This document shows positions 36,488 to 46,369 of a DNA stretch of 64,000 bases, piece by piece. The DNA lies in NCBI RefSeq assembly GCF_000314975.1, contig NZ_BAEN01000076.1, positions 1 to 64,000 on the forward strand, read 5' to 3'. The position numbers and the translations under genes were made by a program. The notes below the pieces were generated by a model. The model saw nothing but the letters and a program-made list of their open reading frames with translations. It was not told the DNA's origin and ran no database searches. Position 1 is the first letter of the stretch; each line of letters opens with the position of its first letter. The DNA is from Aliiglaciecola lipolytica E3 (GTDB lineage: Bacteria > Pseudomonadota > Gammaproteobacteria > Enterobacterales > Alteromonadaceae).

Positions 36488-38143
36488 ATGTCTGGTTTTG
36501 CATTAGGGCTAGATTACGGGTCCGATTCAGTGAGAGCGCTGCTTGTTGATGTTGCTACTGGGGAAGAGTTAGCCAGTCATTTAGTCAATTACCCGCGTTG
36601 GGCAAAAGGTTTATATTGCGACCCGAGTAAAGATCAATATCGTCAACATCCACTAGATTACATTGAAAGCTTAGTGGAAGTTGTCAACGGTTTATGGGAT
36701 CGCGTACCTCCAGGGACATCAGAAAAGGTAATAGGACTGAGTTTTGATACAACTGGATCAACGCCAGTGGCGATCAATTCACAAGGAACACCTTTATCAC
36801 TAACAGATGAATTCAGCGAAAATCCAAACGCTATGTTTGTGCTTTGGAAAGATCATACTGCAATTGAAGAAGCCAAAGAAATTACCTCCGCTGCAACCTG
36901 CAATGATGTGAATTATTTGTCTCATATGGGGGGGATCTATTCGTCAGAATGGTACTGGGCAAAGGCATTACATATTTTTCGTCAAGATGACACTGTAAAG
37001 CAGGCTACACATACATGGATAGAGCATTGTGATTGGATGACCGCATTGATGTGTGGCAAAACACATCCTGATAATTTATTGCTTGGTCGTTGTGCAACAG
37101 GTCATAAGTTGATGTGGAACGAAAGCTGGGGTGGCTTTCCGCCAAATGCTTTTTTCACCGATATTGATCCGCTACTTGATGGTGTAGTAGATAAATTAAA
37201 CCCCGCCACTCAAACCAGTGATTCTGTTGCTGGCCACCTGACCGAGGAATGGTCTAAGAAACTTGGACTGCCTGCAGGAATTGTTGTGGGCTATGGAGCT
37301 TTTGATTGCCATATGGGAGCTGTAGCGGCTAACGTCCGCCCCGGTGTTTTGACCAAAGTTATGGGAACGTCTACTTGTGATATTACTGTTGCATCCACAC
37401 AAGCTTTAGGCGAAACCTGCGTAAAAGGAATTTGTGGCCAAGTTGATGGTTCAGTTATCCCCGGCATGATTGGCTTAGAAGCGGGGCAATCTGCTTTTGG
37501 AGATTTGTACGCATGGTTTAAAAACGTGTTGTTGTGGCCGACCAAGGAATTATTACCTGAATTAGCGACTAACAGTGATGAGTTAATTGAAAAGCTTGAA
37601 GCGCTTACCTTAATAAAGTTGTCCAACGCCGCTTCGGCACTCCCTTTAAAAGCCAATGATGTTACCGCGTTAGACTGGGTTAACGGACGGCGTACTCCTG
37701 ATGCTGATCAGGGCGTATCGATGGCTATTTCTGGCATCAAAATGGGAACAGATGCAGCACACCTATTCAAATCAATTGTCGAAGCCACTGCTTTTGGTTC
37801 GCGTGCAATTACTGAACGTTTCAGAAATGAAGGCGTACCAATTGAATCGGTAGTAGTGATTGGCGGTATATCTAAAAAATCTGATTACGTAATGCAAACA
37901 TGTGCAGATGTATGGAACTGCCCTATCGATGTACTCGAGTCTGAGCAAAGTTGTGCTTTGGGTGCGGCAATCATGGCAGCGGTGGCCGCTGGGGCATACG
38001 ATTCAGTATCTTCCGCGCAAAAAGTGATGGCTTCTCCTGTTTGTAAGCAATACCTACCAAATCAACAACGCGTTGCAATTTATGACCAGCTTTTTCAAAA
38101 ATACCAAACCCTTGGAGCTTATGTAAGTGAGGGAAAATCATGA
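36488..38143 (+). CDS. araB: L-ribulokinase
   Basis: AraB phosphorylates L-ribulose with ATP in the cytoplasm. From the ATG at 36488 (AAAGGTGAAAG upstream) the protein has 551 residues, close to other AraB proteins; the upstream extension to 36317 contains a terminator and a motif site and is rejected. FGGY-kinase features are GLDYGSDSVRALLVD at the N-terminus, GLSFDTTGSTPV, and C-terminal VVVIGGISKKSDYVMQ with CALGAAIMAAVAAG. The stop overlaps the araD start by 4 bases (ATGA), so the two are translationally coupled. It follows the transketolase gene and its terminator, with its own motif site. Confidence 0.96.
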   Translation: MSGFALGLDYGSDSVRALLVDVATGEELASHLVNYPRWAKGLYCDPSKDQYRQHPLDYIESLVEVVNGLWDRVPPGTSEKVIGLSFDTTGSTPVAINSQGTPLSLTDEFSENPNAMFVLWKDHTAIEEAKEITSAATCNDVNYLSHMGGIYSSEWYWAKALHIFRQDDTVKQATHTWIEHCDWMTALMCGKTHPDNLLLGRCATGHKLMWNESWGGFPPNAFFTDIDPLLDGVVDKLNPATQTSDSVAGHLTEEWSKKLGLPAGIVVGYGAFDCHMGAVAANVRPGVLTKVMGTSTCDITVASTQALGETCVKGICGQVDGSVIPGMIGLEAGQSAFGDLYAWFKNVLLWPTKELLPELATNSDELIEKLEALTLIKLSNAASALPLKANDVTALDWVNGRRTPDADQGVSMAISGIKMGTDAAHLFKSIVEATAFGSRAITERFRNEGVPIESVVVIGGISKKSDYVMQTCADVWNCPIDVLESEQSCALGAAIMAAVAAGAYDSVSSAQKVMASPVCKQYLPNQQRVAIYDQLFQKYQTLGAYVSEGKS

Positions 38144-38835
38144 GTTATACAGAGTTAAAACGGCAAGTATACGAAGCCAATATGGAACTGCAGCGTCGTA
38201 ATTTAGTTATCTATACCTTTGGCAATGTTTCACAAGTTGATAGGCAAAAAGGGGTAGTTGCGATTAAACCCAGTGGTGTGTCCTATGATCTTTTGAAAGT
38301 GGAAGATATCGTAATTGTTGATATGGAAAATGCGATTGTTGAAGGCAGTATGCGTCCATCTTCAGATACAAAAACGCATACGCATTTATATCGTAAATTT
38401 GACAATATTGGTGGTGTTACACACACACATTCCACTTATGCGACTGCATGGGCACAGGCGAAAAAGAGTATTCCTTGCTTTGGTACTACCCACGCAGATT
38501 ATGTGCATGGTGAAATTAGTTGCACCCGAGAACTGACCGATGCACAAATTAACGGGGATTACGAAGAAGAGACAGGGGCACAAATAGTCGACTCTTATGC
38601 CCATAAAGATCCGATGGCTGCGCCAATGGTAATCGTTGCCGGTCATGCTCCATTTACTTGGGGAAAAGACGCCAATCAATCTGTTTATCACGCTGCATTG
38701 TTAGAAGAAATAGCACGCATGGCGTACCTCACGCGCACTTTAGATCACAGTGCACAGCCTTTAAATCAAGCAATTTTAGACAAGCATTATCTACGTAAAC
38801 ACGGCAAAGATGCTTACTACGGTCAAAACAAGTAA
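38140..38835 (+). CDS. araD: L-ribulose-5-phosphate 4-epimerase
   Basis: AraD interconverts L-ribulose-5-phosphate and D-xylulose-5-phosphate, the last step before transketolase. The 231-residue length is standard for this class II aldolase-fold enzyme. Zinc ligands appear in GGVTHTHSTYATAWAQ and AGHAPFTWG, and the substrate-binding KPSGVSYD is present. It overlaps araB by 4 bases and precedes araA by 33 bases. Confidence 0.96.
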   Translation: MSYTELKRQVYEANMELQRRNLVIYTFGNVSQVDRQKGVVAIKPSGVSYDLLKVEDIVIVDMENAIVEGSMRPSSDTKTHTHLYRKFDNIGGVTHTHSTYATAWAQAKKSIPCFGTTHADYVHGEISCTRELTDAQINGDYEEETGAQIVDSYAHKDPMAAPMVIVAGHAPFTWGKDANQSVYHAALLEEIARMAYLTRTLDHSAQPLNQAILDKHYLRKHGKDAYYGQNK

Positions 38836-38868
38836 CGCAGTCGTGGTTAACACAAGAGGATTTATAAA

Positions 38869-40368
38869 ATGACAACAAAAAAACAAGAGGTTTGGTTTGT
38901 TACCGGCTCTCAAGATTTATACGGACCTAGAGTTTTACAAGAAGTGGCAAATAACAGTCAGGCAATTGTCGCCGGATTAAATAAGCAAGCAAATTTAGCT
39001 GTAAACCTTGTTTGTAAGCAAACCGTAAAAAGCCCAGAAGAGATTCATGCCGTGTGTCAGCAGGCTAATGCAAATCCGGATTGCATCGGCTTGGTTTTAT
39101 GGATGCACACTTTCTCCCCAGCAAAAATGTGGATTGCTGGCCTATCTGAATTGCGTAAACCATGGTTGCATTTACATACACAGTTTAATGCAGGGTTGCC
39201 GTGGGCTGATATAGACATGAATTACATGAATACTCACCAAAGTGCGCATGGTGATAGAGAATTTGGCTTTATTGGTACGCGGATGCGAAAAGAACGTAAA
39301 GTCGTAGTTGGGCATTGGGAACGTCCCGATGTTCACCAGCAAATCGATGATTGGTGCCGAGCGGCAATGGGTTGGGCTGAAAGTCAGTCACTGAAAGTCG
39401 CTCGTTTCGGTGACAATATGCGTCAGGTTTCTGTAACTGAAGGCAATAAAGTATCAGCGCAAATTACTTTTGGTTATGAAGTCCATGCTTTTAGTGTTGC
39501 AGATTTAGCAGAAGTCGTGAATGGTGTTACAGATGGTGATGTCAATGCACAAATGGATCTTTATGGGCAGGAATATAGTATTTCTGAAGCAACCTTAAAA
39601 GACCAATATAGTGTCGATATGCTAAAAAATGAAGCCAAACTAGAGTTGGGGATGCAACGTTTTCTAGACGAGGGTAGATTCAAGGCTTTTACGAATTGTT
39701 TTGAGAATCTATCAGGTCTTACAGGACTTCCCGGGCTGGCAACACAAAGGTTAATGTCTAGTGGCTATGGTTACGGCGGCGAAGGCGATTGGAAAACTGC
39801 AGCCATGGTGCGCATTATGAAAGTCATGGGGCAAGGTCGAAAAGGTGGGTGTTCTTTTATGGAAGATTACACTTACAATTTAGGTGGAACGGATCAGGTC
39901 CTAGGTGCTCATATGTTGGAAGTCTGCCCTTCTATTGCTTCAGCGAAACCGCGTTTAGAAGTACATAGACATACGATTGGTGTGAAATGTGATGTAGGAC
40001 GTTTATTATTTACTGCGACACCTGGGCCCTCAATCAATGTCTCGCCAATTGACCTAGGAAATCGTTTTCGTATATTGATAAATGAAGTTGATACGGTTGC
40101 TCCTCCTGCGGAGCTGCCCAAATTACCGGTAGCCTCAGCGTTGTGGGAACCTAAGCCAAATTTATCAGTTGCTGCAGCAGCATGGATACATGCTGGAGGC
40201 GCGCACCATACGGCATACAGTCAAGCAGTTACTACCGATATGATCATTGACTATGCTGACATGGCTGGTGTTGAAACGATTGTAATCGATGCGGATACTA
40301 ATATTCGTACATTTAAAACGGATCTTCGTCATAACGCAGCTTATTATGCATTAAAACAAGGTATATAA
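38869..40368 (+). CDS. araA: L-arabinose isomerase
   Basis: AraA converts L-arabinose to L-ribulose. It is a cytoplasmic manganese enzyme, and 499 residues is the normal length. Family blocks seen are [13 protein letters not shown] at the start, [43 protein letters not shown] with a metal-binding Glu, and LEVCPSIA. An AGAGGATTTATAAA ribosome-binding region precedes the ATG. It ends the araBDA unit, which is followed by a terminator. Confidence 0.97.
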   Translation: MTTKKQEVWFVTGSQDLYGPRVLQEVANNSQAIVAGLNKQANLAVNLVCKQTVKSPEEIHAVCQQANANPDCIGLVLWMHTFSPAKMWIAGLSELRKPWLHLHTQFNAGLPWADIDMNYMNTHQSAHGDREFGFIGTRMRKERKVVVGHWERPDVHQQIDDWCRAAMGWAESQSLKVARFGDNMRQVSVTEGNKVSAQITFGYEVHAFSVADLAEVVNGVTDGDVNAQMDLYGQEYSISEATLKDQYSVDMLKNEAKLELGMQRFLDEGRFKAFTNCFENLSGLTGLPGLATQRLMSSGYGYGGEGDWKTAAMVRIMKVMGQGRKGGCSFMEDYTYNLGGTDQVLGAHMLEVCPSIASAKPRLEVHRHTIGVKCDVGRLLFTATPGPSINVSPIDLGNRFRILINEVDTVAPPAELPKLPVASALWEPKPNLSVAAAAWIHAGGAHHTAYSQAVTTDMIIDYADMAGVETIVIDADTNIRTFKTDLRHNAAYYALKQGI

Positions 40369-40399
40369 GAGCCTAGTTATAGACTTTTAAGTAATAATT

Positions 40400-40436
40400 A
40401 AAATTGCCACTATTTATACTCTGGTGGCAATTTATT
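40400..40436 (+). terminator. Rho-independent terminator after araA
   Basis: AAATTGCCAC and GTGGCAATTT form a stem with a 13-15 base loop, followed by ATTAT, about 30 bases after the araA stop. Confidence 0.75.
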
Positions 40437-40537
40437 ATACGGGCTTAATTTATTTGCGAGCGTGCTCTTAAAACGTTAAGTTCGTTACATACTCTTCTTA
40501 CGTACAACTAAAAGATTTCAATCAAGATGGAGATTAC

Positions 40538-41122
40538 ATGCCTGATTTAAGTGCCTATGATGGAATTATTTTTGATATGGACGGCACGCTAGTTGATTCT
40601 ATGGGTGTCCATATTGATGCTTGGGAGATTGTGTGTCAGGAGTTTAATTATCCGTTTGACCGCCAGTATATGCATGGTTTAGGAGGCGTGCCGACTAAAC
40701 GCACAGTGGAAATGCTGAATGAATTGCACGGAAACACACATCAACCTGAGTTGGTTGCAGAGCGTAAGCGGCAAATCTTTGTTGCTATGAATCATATCCC
40801 CGAGTTAATTGCAGAGACTATGGCGGTTTTTAATCGTTATCGACCGATTATGCCTATAGGCATTGGGACCGGAGCTGAGCGTCCAAATGCAGAACATTTG
40901 TTAACCCATCACGGTTTATTGGAACGTCTAGATGCACTTGTGACAGCTTCTGATGTAACTCATGGTAAACCTCACCCTGAAACTTTTTTAATGGTTGCTC
41001 AAAAAATGGGTGTTGAGCCGAGTAAATGCATAGTCTTTGAAGATACCACTATTGGTGCCCAAGCGGCGCAAAGTGCGGGAATGGACTGCATTCTCGTAAA
41101 TGATGGGAAAATTCAAATATAA
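40538..41122 (+). CDS. HAD-family phosphatase (beta-phosphoglucomutase/YqaB-like)
   Basis: This 194-residue haloacid-dehalogenase hydrolase has motif I FDMDGTLVDS with the nucleophile Asp, a small alpha-helical cap, motif II around IGIGTGAER, motif III Lys in HGKPHPETFL and motif IV FEDTTIGAQAA. Such proteins dephosphorylate sugar phosphates. In this position it may clear toxic sugar-phosphate intermediates of arabinose breakdown, but the substrate is not evident. It sits between the araA terminator and the secreted epimerase gene. Confidence 0.9.
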   Translation: MPDLSAYDGIIFDMDGTLVDSMGVHIDAWEIVCQEFNYPFDRQYMHGLGGVPTKRTVEMLNELHGNTHQPELVAERKRQIFVAMNHIPELIAETMAVFNRYRPIMPIGIGTGAERPNAEHLLTHHGLLERLDALVTASDVTHGKPHPETFLMVAQKMGVEPSKCIVFEDTTIGAQAAQSAGMDCILVNDGKIQI

Positions 41123-41201
41123 GCAACGTTAGGTTTCTTTAACGGCTTATTTCTTTCGTTCACACATACATCACTTTTACCTTTGCTTTTTCAATATTTA
41201 A

Positions 41202-41212
41202 TTGTATTATAA
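41202..41212 (+). promoter_or_regulatory. Recurring motif TTGTATTATAA before the aldose epimerase
   Basis: Same 11 bases as the site before transketolase. It also forms part of a TTGTA-N9-TACAA inverted repeat (41202-41220). It lies 32 bases before the ATG at 41245. Confidence 0.5.
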
Positions 41213-41244
41213 AAGTACAAATATAGTTAAATAAAGGTTAACAT

Positions 41245-42435
41245 ATGTCTTTTTCGATCACGTTGAAAAATTACCTTTCGATTATTTCTGCACTCCGTAG
41301 CGCGGCTTTCATCATTTCTTTGAGCTTGGTGCTATTCGCTAATTTCTCTATTGCTAAAGAAGGAAATGCAATGAAACTTATGCCAACCGTCAATTTGCAG
41401 CTATACGGTACGCTTGAAGATAAAACGCCTGTTTACATGGCAAAAATCACCAATAGTCACGGTCTTGAAGTTGATGTGATTAGCTATGGCGGCATCATAA
41501 CGCGAATGTTAACCCCCGATAAAACGGGCGTTATGGGCAATATCGTCCATGGATTTGATAATTTAGATGATTATGTGAAATCAAACCCCTACTTTGGCGC
41601 GATCATCGGACGTTATGGCAATCGTATTGCCAAAGGTAAATTCACGCTAAATGGTACCGAGTATCACCTCGCGACTAATGATGGCGAAAATCATTTGCAT
41701 GGAGGTATGCAAGGATTTGATAAAAATATATGGGATATGACCCCGTTTGCGACTGCTAATAGTGCAGGTGTGGTGCTTCGATTAACCAGTCCGGATGGCG
41801 ATCAAGGATACCCAGGTAAATTAGTCACTGAAGTCACTTATACTTTAACCAATGACAATACATTGGACATGACTTTTACCGCCACCACTGACAAACCAAC
41901 GATTGTCAATTTAACTCAGCATACTTATTTCAATTTGGCCGGCAAGGGCGATATCTTGTCTCATCAGTTACAGATCCCAAGTTCACAAATTACTCCCGTA
42001 GACAGTGGCTTAATTCCAACCGGTAAGCTGGTATCCGTTGCTGGTACTCCTTTCGACTTCAGACAACCTAAAGCCATTGGTAAAGATATAGAGAACAACG
42101 ATCAGCAACTTAAATTTGGTAAGGGATATGACCATAATTATGTATTAAAAACTCAGCCTGACAACAAATTAATCGAAGCTGCTAACGTATATGAACCAAA
42201 TACCGGCCGAACCTTAATCGTGCGCACTGTTGAACCATCAGTGCAGTTTTATTCTGGTAATTTTTTAGATGGGTCTACTTCCCAAAAAGGAACTGTGCAT
42301 CACTATAGAAGTGCTTTTTGTTTAGAACCTCAACACAATCCAGACTCACCAAATCAGAGCGCTTTTCCTAGCACGACGCTAATGCCAAGTGACGTATATT
42401 CAACCCGTATTGTGTATGAATTTGGCACGCGTTAG
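41245..42435 (+). CDS. galM: Aldose 1-epimerase (mutarotase), exported
   Basis: This 396-residue mutarotase equilibrates alpha and beta anomers of free sugars. An N-terminal hydrophobic signal (AAFIISLSLVLFANFSIAK) predicts export, probably to the periplasm, where arabinose is released. Family motifs are HLHGG, NLTQHTYFNLAG with the catalytic His, YDHNYVL, and FCLEPQHNPDSPNQ with the catalytic base region. AAAGG precedes the ATG. It starts a tight unit: GH97 follows after 15 bases and a GH43 gene overlaps that. Substrate is probably L-arabinose or galactose. Confidence 0.93.
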   Translation: MSFSITLKNYLSIISALRSAAFIISLSLVLFANFSIAKEGNAMKLMPTVNLQLYGTLEDKTPVYMAKITNSHGLEVDVISYGGIITRMLTPDKTGVMGNIVHGFDNLDDYVKSNPYFGAIIGRYGNRIAKGKFTLNGTEYHLATNDGENHLHGGMQGFDKNIWDMTPFATANSAGVVLRLTSPDGDQGYPGKLVTEVTYTLTNDNTLDMTFTATTDKPTIVNLTQHTYFNLAGKGDILSHQLQIPSSQITPVDSGLIPTGKLVSVAGTPFDFRQPKAIGKDIENNDQQLKFGKGYDHNYVLKTQPDNKLIEAANVYEPNTGRTLIVRTVEPSVQFYSGNFLDGSTSQKGTVHHYRSAFCLEPQHNPDSPNQSAFPSTTLMPSDVYSTRIVYEFGTR

Positions 42436-42450
42436 AGGGCTATTACATTG

Positions 42451-44442
42451 ATGAAATTATTTAAACCCCTTTGTATATGTCTGAGTATATATTGCTATTT
42501 AGTGAGCAATATTGTTTTTGCCGAAAGTCATGCCATAGCGAGACTTGAAAGCCCAGACACTAAATTGGAAGTCATTGTTTATAAAACGGCTACAGGAGCG
42601 GTACAGTATCAATTATTAAGTGCAAAAAAAGCCTTGTTAGCGCCTTCAAATTTAGGTTTGGCACTTAATAATACGAGTTTTCAGACTGGTTTGACTGTAG
42701 TTAATGTTACCTCCCCAATCACTCAAACCGGCAGTTACAAATTGTGGACAGGCAAGCAAACTGACTACGATTTTGAAGCAAATTCGTTAACAGTGACGTT
42801 GCGAAATAGCAGCGCACATGAAATAGCCATCCAGTTTAGAATGAGTAACGATGGCCTAGCGTTTAGATACGAATTATTGGGGGAAAGTACCGATACGCGT
42901 GTGGTAATGGAAGAATTTACTGAGTTTGCCTTTTTCGCAGATACACAGGCGTGGTTACAACCCAAAGCCGAAGCGCAATCAGGTTGGATGAATACTAACC
43001 CTTCTTATGAAGAAGAATACTTGCAACAAGTTAGTGTGAATACTCAGTCTCCAAGTAGCAATGGATGGGTCTATCCAGCGTTGTTTAAACGTGATCAGAA
43101 CTATTTATTATTATCTGAAGCGGGACTTCCGGCGTATTACAGTGGTACTAATTTACGCAACGATGAGCAGGGGAATTTCTTTGTGAAATTTCCTCATCCA
43201 AGCGAAATCACGACAAATGGGAAATACCTTCCAGAGCATAGCTTACCGTTTGTTACGCCGTGGCGAATTGTTGTGGTGGGCAGTCTTGCCTCTGTCTTTG
43301 AATCAAATTTAGGTACAGACGTTGCCAAAGCCAATCAATTAACTTCTACAGACTTTATTAAGCCTGGCATTGCAGCCTGGAGTTGGGGATTATTAAAAGA
43401 TGATTCCACTATTTTTCCTGTCCAAAAGAAATTTATTGATTATGCCGTAGACATGCATTGGCAATACGTGCTGGTGGACGCAGATTGGGATCAAAAAATC
43501 GGTTTTGAAAAACTACAGGAATTATCGGATTACGCACAATCAAAAGGTGTAGCTCTTTGGGTTTGGTATAACTCTTCAGGTGCTTGGAATCAGACTGTTT
43601 ATAGCCCTAAGGGCAGTTTGCTCACGCACACAGATAGAGCCACTGTATTTGAAAAATTAAGTTCAATGGGCATTAAAGGCATCAAGGTTGATTTCTTCCC
43701 CGGTGATGGCTCTTCTGCAATTGCATATTATGAAGAGATTCTAAAAGATGCTGCTAAGTACAAACTCATGGTTAATTTTCATGGGGCAACTTTGCCTAGA
43801 GGGTTGCAAAGAACATATCCGAACTTAATGACAGTAGAAGCGGTAAAAGGTCAGGAAATGATTACCTTTTTTCAAGATTTCGCTAATCGTCAGGCAGTAC
43901 ATACTGCCACACTGCCCTTTACCCGCAACGTATTTGATCCAATGGATTTTACACCGATGGTATTAGGCGATATGACGGATATAAAACGCTCGACAAGTAA
44001 TGCTTTTGAACTGGCGTTACCCATTTTGTTTTTGTCTGGTGTACAGCATTTAGTCACAACTCCAGAACAAATGTCGCAGGTGTCTGAGCCGGTTAAAAAA
44101 TACCTGCGTAACATTCCAGTTATGTGGGAAAAGAGTAAGTTGCTGCAAGGTTTTCCTGGAAAACATATAACGGTAGCACGAAAGTCAGGTTGTGAGTGGT
44201 ATGTGGCAGGAGTTAACGCCATGGAAGAAAACCTGCCATTAGAGTTGGATTTGTCATTCACCGAAATGCAAGATGCCACAGTGTACGTTGAAGGCCAACA
44301 CAATCGTGAAGTTAATAGCTACGATATCAAAAGACCTCAACTACAACTCGTGGTTAAACCTAATAGTGGCTTTGTGATCGTGACCCGAAATAAAGCGAAC
44401 AACCAAACCCAAAGAGAGAATAGCAATGCATGTAACATCTAA
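42451..44442 (+). CDS. GH97 glycosidase (alpha-galactosidase or beta-L-arabinopyranosidase type)
   Basis: This exported GH97 enzyme has about 663 residues; ATG 42451 is preferred over the TTG at 42448. Its signal peptide ends VFAES. An N-terminal beta-sandwich (LESPDTKLEVIVYKTATGAV) precedes a TIM barrel with WVWYNSSGAWNQ, IKGIKVDFFPGDGSS, MVNFHGATLPRGLQRTYPN and EAVKGQE. The Asp in KVDFF is where retaining GH97 alpha-galactosidases carry their nucleophile; inverting alpha-glucosidases use different residues. Beta-L-arabinopyranose has the same configuration as alpha-galactose, and some GH97 enzymes cleave it, which suits this locus. It overlaps the next GH43 gene by 17 bases. Confidence 0.88.
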   Translation: MKLFKPLCICLSIYCYLVSNIVFAESHAIARLESPDTKLEVIVYKTATGAVQYQLLSAKKALLAPSNLGLALNNTSFQTGLTVVNVTSPITQTGSYKLWTGKQTDYDFEANSLTVTLRNSSAHEIAIQFRMSNDGLAFRYELLGESTDTRVVMEEFTEFAFFADTQAWLQPKAEAQSGWMNTNPSYEEEYLQQVSVNTQSPSSNGWVYPALFKRDQNYLLLSEAGLPAYYSGTNLRNDEQGNFFVKFPHPSEITTNGKYLPEHSLPFVTPWRIVVVGSLASVFESNLGTDVAKANQLTSTDFIKPGIAAWSWGLLKDDSTIFPVQKKFIDYAVDMHWQYVLVDADWDQKIGFEKLQELSDYAQSKGVALWVWYNSSGAWNQTVYSPKGSLLTHTDRATVFEKLSSMGIKGIKVDFFPGDGSSAIAYYEEILKDAAKYKLMVNFHGATLPRGLQRTYPNLMTVEAVKGQEMITFFQDFANRQAVHTATLPFTRNVFDPMDFTPMVLGDMTDIKRSTSNAFELALPILFLSGVQHLVTTPEQMSQVSEPVKKYLRNIPVMWEKSKLLQGFPGKHITVARKSGCEWYVAGVNAMEENLPLELDLSFTEMQDATVYVEGQHNREVNSYDIKRPQLQLVVKPNSGFVIVTRNKANNQTQRENSNACNI

Positions 44443-46354
44443 AAAGTTGCTTAAATACGCTGCTTTAGCCGGCTTTTTAAGTTTATTTTTGTCAGGTTGC
44501 CAGATAAGCGACAACGAGAAAAGTGTCCTTGAAGCCAATGTGGAAAAAGCGACTCAATCCTCGGGTACCTTTACCAATCCACTGTTTCCAAATGGCGCTG
44601 ATCCATGGCTAGAATATTGGGACGGAAACTACTATTTGACCACCACAACCTGGACATCTGAATTAGTGATGCGCAAATCGCCCACGTTAGCTGGATTAGC
44701 AAATGCTACACCTGTCAACGTTTGGTCTGCCACTGATCCAGAACGATGCTGTAATTTTTGGGCGTTTGAATTTCATCGTATTAAAGGTCCAGATGGATTT
44801 CGTTGGTACATGATGTATACAGCGGGTCGAGATGGCACTCTTGATTATCAACACCTCAACGTATTGGAAAGCGCAGGCGATGATCCTATGGGCCCATATC
44901 AATATAAAGGTGCCCTGATGCCAGATGTATGGAATATCGATGGTAATTACCTTAGTTTTAACGGCAAACTTTACGTAATCTATTCTCAGTGGCAAGGAGA
45001 TCAGCAGCTTAATATTATTGCTGAGATGGAAAATCCTTGGAAGTTAAAAGAAGGGGTTCCCCATACTATTTTGACGCGACCTGAGTTTGACTGGGAAATT
45101 AGTGGTCGCAAAGTGACTGAAGGTGCTGAAATTTTGCAGCGAAACGGTCGTACTTTTATGACTTACTCTGCTAGCTTTTGTAATACGCCAGATTACAAAT
45201 TAGGTTTGCTTGAATTGGTGGGGAATGATCCCCTCAACATCGAACATTGGCAAAAGTCATCTGAGCCGGTCTTTTCTCGCACAGAATCGGTTTTTGGACC
45301 CGGACACAATGGTTTTTTCACTTCACCTGATGGTACTGAAGATTGGTTGGTTTATCACGGAAACGATTCCGTTGAGCATGGGTGCAGCGCTACTCGTTCA
45401 TTGCGGGCTCAAAAGTTTACTTGGGACCAAGATGGCAAGCCTAATTTTGGTGAACCTATTACACCAGGAGTTGTGGTTGCACCGCCTTCAGGCGAAAACG
45501 GACCACTTGTCACACGTATTCAAGGTCAACGTTACAATTTAGTCAATGCAACCTCTAATCTATGTTTAGACATTGCTGCCAATCCAGAGGATAGCCGAGC
45601 GGTTCAACGCGCCTGTTCAGGAACCAATGGACAATGGATTTTAGATTCAACGACTGATGGCTTTGTGCGTTTAGCAAATCGGGAAGACAGTAAATTTCTG
45701 GAAGTCCAAGGATGTTCTACAGCTGATAATGCAAGAGTACAATCATCAGCATGGCGCAATAACTATTGCCAACAATGGAATGTAGAAAGCGGTGTAGATG
45801 GAAATGTCACAATTACTAATCGATTTTCTGGAAAATCATTGGCATTGGCGGGTTGTTCCTCAGCAGAGAATCAAGCTGTATTACAACAAGATAGTACAAG
45901 TGCGTGCAATCAGTGGCAATTAAATCCAGTTGGTAAAGTGGTTTTGCTGAGTCAGCAAAGTGGGAAGGCAGTGTCTTTAGCGGAAGATAAAGTTGTTGAA
46001 GGACAGAATGTAGAGCAAAGTGCATTCGATTACCTAGGTTCACAAAATTGGTATTTTCAACCGACGGATACTGGCTATATGGCACTTAAGCCAAGTATGA
46101 ATGCTGAATTATGTGTGGGGGTGACAAACAATGCTATGGTCCCAGGTGCAAACCTGAAACTGGTATCTTGTGAGCAAAAAACAGCTCAGTGGCGATTGTC
46201 ACCAGTCGATGGAGGAGGGCTTATGCTGATCAACCGTTATACTCGACAAGCGATGGGCGTTTCTGATTGTGGGTTGGCAGATGGAACAAACATCGCTCAA
46301 CAGCCTAACTTGGCAACTAGATGTCAAATTTTCCATTTAAGAGAGCCAGGTTAA
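44426..46354 (+). CDS. GH43 arabinofuranosidase-like lipoprotein with ricin-type CBM13 repeats
   Basis: This 642-residue lipoprotein (lipobox LFLSGC) has two halves. The GH43 five-bladed propeller (about 45-350) starts FPNGADPWLEYWDGNYYL with the general-base Asp, and carries the general acid in TEGAEILQRNGRTFMTYSAS. The C-terminal half (about 365-640) holds ricin B-type trefoil domains with QWILDS, QQWNV, NQWQL and QWRL (the Q-x-W motif) in successive repeats, typical of CBM13. An alpha-L-arabinofuranosidase anchored to a membrane while binding galactan/arabinan is likely. It overlaps the GH97 gene by 17 bases. It is followed directly by repeat array B. Confidence 0.9.
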   Translation: MHVTSKKLLKYAALAGFLSLFLSGCQISDNEKSVLEANVEKATQSSGTFTNPLFPNGADPWLEYWDGNYYLTTTTWTSELVMRKSPTLAGLANATPVNVWSATDPERCCNFWAFEFHRIKGPDGFRWYMMYTAGRDGTLDYQHLNVLESAGDDPMGPYQYKGALMPDVWNIDGNYLSFNGKLYVIYSQWQGDQQLNIIAEMENPWKLKEGVPHTILTRPEFDWEISGRKVTEGAEILQRNGRTFMTYSASFCNTPDYKLGLLELVGNDPLNIEHWQKSSEPVFSRTESVFGPGHNGFFTSPDGTEDWLVYHGNDSVEHGCSATRSLRAQKFTWDQDGKPNFGEPITPGVVVAPPSGENGPLVTRIQGQRYNLVNATSNLCLDIAANPEDSRAVQRACSGTNGQWILDSTTDGFVRLANREDSKFLEVQGCSTADNARVQSSAWRNNYCQQWNVESGVDGNVTITNRFSGKSLALAGCSSAENQAVLQQDSTSACNQWQLNPVGKVVLLSQQSGKAVSLAEDKVVEGQNVEQSAFDYLGSQNWYFQPTDTGYMALKPSMNAELCVGVTNNAMVPGANLKLVSCEQKTAQWRLSPVDGGGLMLINRYTRQAMGVSDCGLADGTNIAQQPNLATRCQIFHLREPG

Positions 46355-46369
46355 AACACAAAGCCAACC

